Of a DNA stretch of 64,000 nucleotides, positions 59,267-64,000 are shown piece by piece. Origin of the DNA: Bullera alba (Eukaryota; Basidiomycota; Tremellomycetes; Tremellales; Bulleraceae); NCBI GenBank assembly GCA_001600095.1, contig BCIX01000002.1:310001-374000 (forward strand). The letters run 5' to 3'. The notes beneath the pieces were generated by a model, which was given only the letters and a program-made list of their open reading frames with translations, searched no databases and had not been told where the DNA came from. Position numbers and translations under genes: made by a program. Each line of letters opens with the position of its first letter. Position 1 is the first letter of the stretch.

Positions 59267-59663
59267 GTAGCAGGGCGTTTGGGGACATTCCGCAAAGCAA
59301 AAAAGACGGTCCAAAAGGGTCGTATATATCCTAGTCAGTGACAGACTTCGTTGTACTACCACCATTCGCAACAGAGAGCGATCCATGCATCAAGAAGGCC
59401 TCCAAGCTCCTCCAAGGACGTGCTGGCTCGATTGAGTAAAGTGCCACATTGGCCTCGGCGTTTTGACCTCTCCACCCAGCCGCTCGTTCGAATGACGCGC
59501 TGCAAGTTTCGGTTTTGGTGCATCTCATTCGGTTTCAAGTCTGTAGTCGAGCGATCAAGCTACAACAACACTCAGTCTCACTTCAAAAGCACTCCCGAAG
59601 CAGAACTGGAGAGTCAGACAGAACGTACATATCTTCAACAAACACCAAACTACCCAACCCACA
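59267..59663. other. Intergenic
   Basis: 3' flank of the GT8 gene and promoter of the EBP1-type gene. No gene is seen. Confidence 0.6.
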
Positions 59664-61176
59664 ATGTCAGGAGAACCCGTTGCCGACCTGAAAAAGCCCG
59701 CTCAAGCCGTTGAGGAGCCAAAGAAGGAGGAGAAGGGACTCGGAGACGATGCGTGCGTTTAGCACGAGCAGCAGGAGCTCGGAAGGGATGGTCATGCTGA
59801 CTCAGGCTATGTCTATAGTCTTACAAAGTACACCTCCGCTGGTCAGGCTCTAGGAGAGGTCCTCAAGAAGTTCATCCCACAGCTCGAGGCCGGAAAGAAG
59901 GTCCTGGACCTATGTATCGAGTGAGTGACCGCTGAGCTGGCAAGGTCCCACTGATCTAGCTGACGCTGCTGGAAAGAGGTGACAAGCTCGTTGCTGAGGC
60001 CGTCGCTCCATTGTGGAACAAAGCAAAGAACGGTGTCAAAATCTCCAAAGGTATGTTGAGTGATGGAATCCAGCTGTGAACAGAAATTAATGGGACGTTT
60101 AGGCTCCGCTTTCCCCACTTCCATCTCGGTCAACAACGTCGTCTCGCACTTCTCGCCCCTGCCATCCGACCCCGAGGTCACATTGAAAGAGGGAGATGTC
60201 GTCAAAGTCATGTTCGGTATCCAGCTCGACGGTTACGCTGTCACCCACGCCGAGACAGTCCACCTCAAGGCCAAGTCCGAGGACATCCAGGCCGACGTTA
60301 TCAAGGCTGCTTACGACGCCGCTCAAATAGCTATGAGAACCATCAAGGTCGGAGCCAAGAACTGGGACGTCACAGAGGCTGTTGAGAAGGTCGCCAAGGA
60401 CTACGGATGTGCTGGTGTCGAGGGCATGTTGAGTTGTCAACACCTGAAGGATGTCACGGATGGCAAGAAGAGGATCCTGTTGAACCCCACCCCACAGCTG
60501 AGGAGCGATCACGAGACTGCCACATTCGAGGAGGGAGAGGTTTACGGTGTGGATATCCTCATCGTCACCGGAAAGGACGGAAAGGTAGGTCATATTCGAT
60601 AGCTTTGGGAGCAACATGCTGACCTCTGCTTTAGGCCAAGCCCGATGCTTCGCGAACATCGATTTACAAGAAAGCCGACATCAACTACCAGCTAAAGATG
60701 AAGACGTCGAGAGCTGTGTTCTCGGAGATCCAGAAGAAGGCCGGCGCTTTCCCATTCACGCTACGAGCGCTCGACGACGAGAAGCGGGCTCGAATGGGTG
60801 TCCAGGAGGCCGTTACTCACGGTGCGTGATACTTGGGAATGGTCAAGGATTCGAGCTGATTTGCTTCGATCAGGTTTGCTGAAGCCATACGAGATTGTCC
60901 AGACCCCTGCTGGAACAATCGTCGCCGAATTCTTCTTCACACTTGCCCTTCTGCCAGCCGGTCCACTTCTGCTGTCCCCCGCTCCATTCTGGTACTCTGC
61001 GTGAGTACACCTGTGACACCATGTAAGCAATTGCTGACCCCATTCCCAGTGACAAGGTCAACTCGTCGAAATCGATTCAGGATGAGGAGGTCAAGGCCCT
61101 GTTGACCCAGCCATTGCGAGCGCCAAAGAAGAAGGCCAAGAAGACCGCTGCCGCTGGTGAGGCTAAGGCCGAGTAG
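59664..61176 (+). CDS. EBP1/PA2G4-type protein (M24 metallopeptidase fold, non-catalytic)
   Basis: Seven exons (59664-59752, 59819-59920, 59977-60050, 60103-60584, 60635-60821, 60874-61000, 61050-61176) give 395 residues, the size of human PA2G4 and fission yeast Cdb4. The pita-bread fold is recognised from 'LTKYTSAGQALGEVLKKFI', 'AFPTSISVNNVVSHFSP', 'LKEGDVVKVMFGIQLDGY', 'GVEGMLSCQHLKD' and 'RMGVQEAVTHGLLKPYEIV'. As in the family, the metal ligands of methionine aminopeptidase are replaced. The Lys-rich C-terminus ('PLRAPKKKAKKTAAAGEAK') is the RNA-binding tail. EBP1 binds ribosomes and pre-ribosomes near the exit tunnel and rRNA in the nucleolus. The third acceptor is aaag|A, unusual but required for phase. 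Confidence 0.9.
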
Positions 61177-61580
61177 GCTGTGAAGCAGAATTCGGATATC
61201 GAGGAGCTAGGTGAAGCTCTGCTTGATGCCCATTGTCGAAGGGCCACAAAGTAAGGCTCAGGAGCAGTGTCAAGCAGGAGAGCGGAAGCAGAAGATGGAT
61301 GAATCAAGTGTACTTGAGTATACTCACTGAGAAGTGCTAGCGCATGAATACAAACATCATCATTGACATTGTATCCGAGCGGCCGAACGATCATGAGCTT
61401 GTTCAGGCATGTGGGCGTACCGTAGTTGACGATCCCAGTACGGCTACTGTTGTTGAGTCGGCCGTGCTTCGGACATCGTCGATCGTTGGTTTTAGGAACC
61501 AAATAATCGAATGCGTCGCTCTCGATGTTGTTGCGATATCTTCCCATGACTCTAGATACACTTCCTCCATATCAACGAGT
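61177..61580. other. Intergenic
   Basis: 3' flank of the EBP1-type gene and promoter of the DUF676 gene. No gene is seen. Confidence 0.6.
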
Positions 61581-63892
61581 ATGGCGCCTCGGAGTGGCAC
61601 CGGGACAGGAGTCCATCTAGTGGTGCTCGTGCATGGTCTATGGGGTGAGACCCGACATGATATCAAGAATGCCGATCGGAGATTGAAAGGCAGACGCTGA
61701 CGCATACACGCAGGCTTTGCCCGTCACATGTCCGTTGCTAAAGAGGAGCTAGAGGCTGCTTGGGCGGAGAGGAAGTCGAGCAAAGATGCTTTGCACAAGC
61801 GCACTCGGACCACACCCGGGGAGTCAGCACCCGTCACGGTAACACATGTAACGACGGACACTTCGAATGGCAACGGTGCAAGAGACAATGAAGAGCAGGG
61901 AGAGGAGGAACTGGTCGTTATGGTTGCTGGAGGCATGGAGGATAGTCTTACTAACGACGGAATCGATATTTGCGCCACGAGGGTAGCTTACGAGGTGAGC
62001 TCTCAAGAGATGGAGGTATTGGCAGGATCTCATGGGTTTAGGTGCACCAAGAGGTGAATAGGCTGGAGGGGGAAGGCCGTCGAATAGTCAAGTTCAGCAT
62101 AGTAAGTTTACAGCGATACGGATTCTGTCTCTTCCCAAAGGTGACGCTGAGGCTTATATGAGTAGACGGGCTACTCGATGGGAGGACGTGAGTGACTCGC
62201 TGGATCGAGATCGGAATCGATGTCAGCGATGCTGATTGTTGTTTAGTGATCTCGCGATATCTACTGGGATTGCTACACTCTGAGACACCGTCGTTCTTCG
62301 AGAGGTATCCATCTGGCTCGTTCTCCACCATAGCCACTCCTGTAAGTAAAACTCCCAATGTGTATCAAGCACCAGCTGACTGCAAGCGACAATCCAGCAC
62401 ATCGGGCTGCCGAAGTATAGTGCGTACTAGCTGGAGGCTGTCCAAGCTCCAAGCCCAGGTGCAACGACTGACCTTAGACATCTGACAGACACGTACAAGT
62501 CGGAGATCCTGACATGGCTGGGAGGCAAGCTGATGGCCCGAGCCGGTCAGCAGCTCTGGAACGTGGACAGCTTCTCGGAAGATGACCCTCGGCCTCTACT
62601 GGAAGTCATGGCTGATCCCGGTACGTCGATCTTGTCAATCTTGGCTTCGCCCTTCTCCTCATGATACTGACCGACGTCCCCCTCAGAGTCAGTGTTTATG
62701 CACGCCCTTGAGCAATTCCCTCTTATCCAGATATTCGCCAATGCGTGAGTCCACGACAGTGTCTGATAAAGGCGACATCTTACAGAGCTACTGCAGGGTG
62801 AATGATCGTGCGGTGCCGTATCCGACTGGGGCGATAGAGACCGAAGACCACTTTGCCGGATGGGCAGAAAGGGGCCTCGAGGTCGAAATCGACGAGAGCA
62901 ATATCATCAAGTCATGGTCCGGACCCAGCTCGATCAAGACTTCTCAGGCGCAGGTCAGAGTGAAACATAAGCCAGTGAAGCAATCGTTCGGTCTTGGCCC
63001 TGTGATGGGTTACAACTTTCCCTTGAACTATGTCAGTGAAGAAAGCACTGTCGATGCAAGTATGCTGATTGAAAGGCCAGCTTGTTCTCCTCTTGACACC
63101 TCTCCTAGCACCAATCATGTTCATCATGCTGTGAGTGGAGACAGGCTCGTCATACCCGATCCCAATTTGGTTTGACGATTTGCAGGGCTGTTCGATTCAA
63201 GCTTGCCGATCGACGGTCGTGAGTCGTCACATAGGGAATGACCCTTGTGAACGGAATACTAAGCCACCTTGACCTCACAGTCAGCGCCGTTTGGATCATC
63301 TTTCGCAGCAGGGCAACGACCCTCATCCCCGAGGTTTATCGATATCCGCCGCTCAGAAAGCTATACGTCGGATGGAGCGACGTATCGAGAATGACGTACT
63401 GGGCAACATGGACGGGTCTGGCTCTGCATCTCAATCCCTCACGGGATCTAGCTTTACCTCCCAGTCCAGTAGCTTTAGTTCTGCCACACCCTCACGGTCA
63501 TCCGCTAGGTCTCGCACTGGAGGCTCAAAGCGAGCAGTACCAGACGATCGGCACATCACCACCGGTAGCTCGCCCACACACTTCCCCGTAAATGACCCGG
63601 AACATCGACCGAGCCACTCGAATATGGTCATACCCCCTTCAAAGCTCAAAGTCGTCCTAAGCGACAAACAGCTCAGAATGGCTCGCTGGCTGAACGCACT
63701 TCCGATCAAGAAATACGTGCTTTGGTACCCCGACTCGCCTAGTACCCACGGAGTGATCCTCGTTAGGTGAACACGAATCTTTTAAAAGATCACCCCTTTA
63801 CTGACTTACTTGCCAGGGACCGCTCGTTGCCGGGCGACGAGAAAGGTAGGCCGGGGATCAAGGTCTGGGCCAAGGCAGTCGCTTCCGCTTAG
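61581..63892 (+). CDS. DUF676 serine esterase/lipase (ROG1-like)
   Basis: Thirteen exons close to 537 residues: 61581-61644, 61714-61994, 62042-62101, 62166-62187, 62247-62341, 62398-62419, 62489-62620, 62687-62744, 62797-63031, 63081-63130, 63186-63218, 63281-63766, 63817-63892. The alpha/beta-hydrolase start 'VHLVVLVHGLWGFARHM' gives the oxyanion hole. The nucleophile elbow 'TGYSMGG' has its own 22 nt exon, and 'FSTIATPHIGLPKYN' is the family's third motif. A hydrophobic helix ('LVLLLTPLLAPIMFIML') followed by a basic stretch 'VRFKLADRRSQRRLDHL' resembles the membrane-associated C-terminal part of Rog1/Lpl1 proteins. These hydrolyse acylglycerols or phospholipids at lipid droplets. Residues 30-95 hold an acidic insert. 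The Ser-rich region near residue 400 is disordered. Confidence 0.88.
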
Positions 63893-64000
63893 ATCTGCAA
63901 TTGAGACTTATAGAGGTAAGACGGGCAGTGGAACGACAAGTCACTTTGCATGTATCGATACAGCACAACATCAATCAGACGAGACCGCACAGCAAGTAAC

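Overview
The window is nuclear DNA of an intron-rich basidiomycete yeast or fungus, most likely a tremellomycete (the Cryptococcus/Kwoniella/Saitozyma side of the tree). The reasons are short introns (mostly 40-100 nt) with GTGAGT/GTAAGT donors, CTGAC/CTGAT branch sites and YAG acceptors, up to 21 exons per gene, about one gene per 2.4 kb on both strands, and protein sequences typical of that group. No species is claimed. I spliced the genes by hand and checked that exon lengths add up to whole codons. Except where stated, the models below keep frame from start to stop.

Left part (1-24 kb): two tandem RING-finger genes on the minus strand (156-845 degenerate, 1654-2627 canonical); an unrecognised gene (3348-4903); a HAPSTR1/C16orf72-like gene (5314-6718); a convergent tail-anchored membrane protein (7180-8765); a 2.25 kb gene-free stretch; a KRE6/SKN1 beta-1,6-glucan synthesis gene (11017-13254); a 16-exon CSC1/OSCA (DUF221) channel (13828-18008); ATP synthase epsilon (18429-19075), convergent with a PEX30-type dysferlin-domain peroxin (19167-21026); and a divergent DEAD-box-like mitochondrial helicase (21314-24134).

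Middle part (24-40 kb): a ZIP zinc transporter, an SLC1-type dicarboxylate/amino-acid symporter, a lone retroelement gag-like remnant (29686-30605), a METTL21-type lysine methyltransferase convergent with RIX1, a Ser/Pro-rich protein dense in SP/TP sites, a glutathione S-transferase, and a DUF1275 membrane protein.

Right part (40-64 kb): condensin kleisin BRN1, a 21-exon RecQ helicase of RECQL1 type, the tRNA m5C methyltransferase NCL1 (divergent from RecQ), importin-beta KAP95, a C2-domain protein, a GT8 glycosyltransferase, an EBP1/PA2G4-type M24-fold protein, and a DUF676 (ROG1-like) lipase.

No operon-like or defence-like cluster is visible. Most genes are housekeeping: chromosome structure (BRN1, RecQ), ribosome and tRNA biogenesis (RIX1, NCL1, EBP1), transport (KAP95, ZIP, SLC1, CSC1), cell wall (KRE6), mitochondria (ATP15, helicase) and peroxisomes. 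The most notable items are the degenerate tandem RING paralogue with matching introns, several micro-exons (8-18 nt), the fungal HAPSTR1-like gene, the motif-eroded helicase, a Trp-to-Met change in the RecQ aromatic-rich loop, and the orphan gag gene with an apparent frameshift at a microsatellite. I found no tRNA, rRNA or CRISPR.
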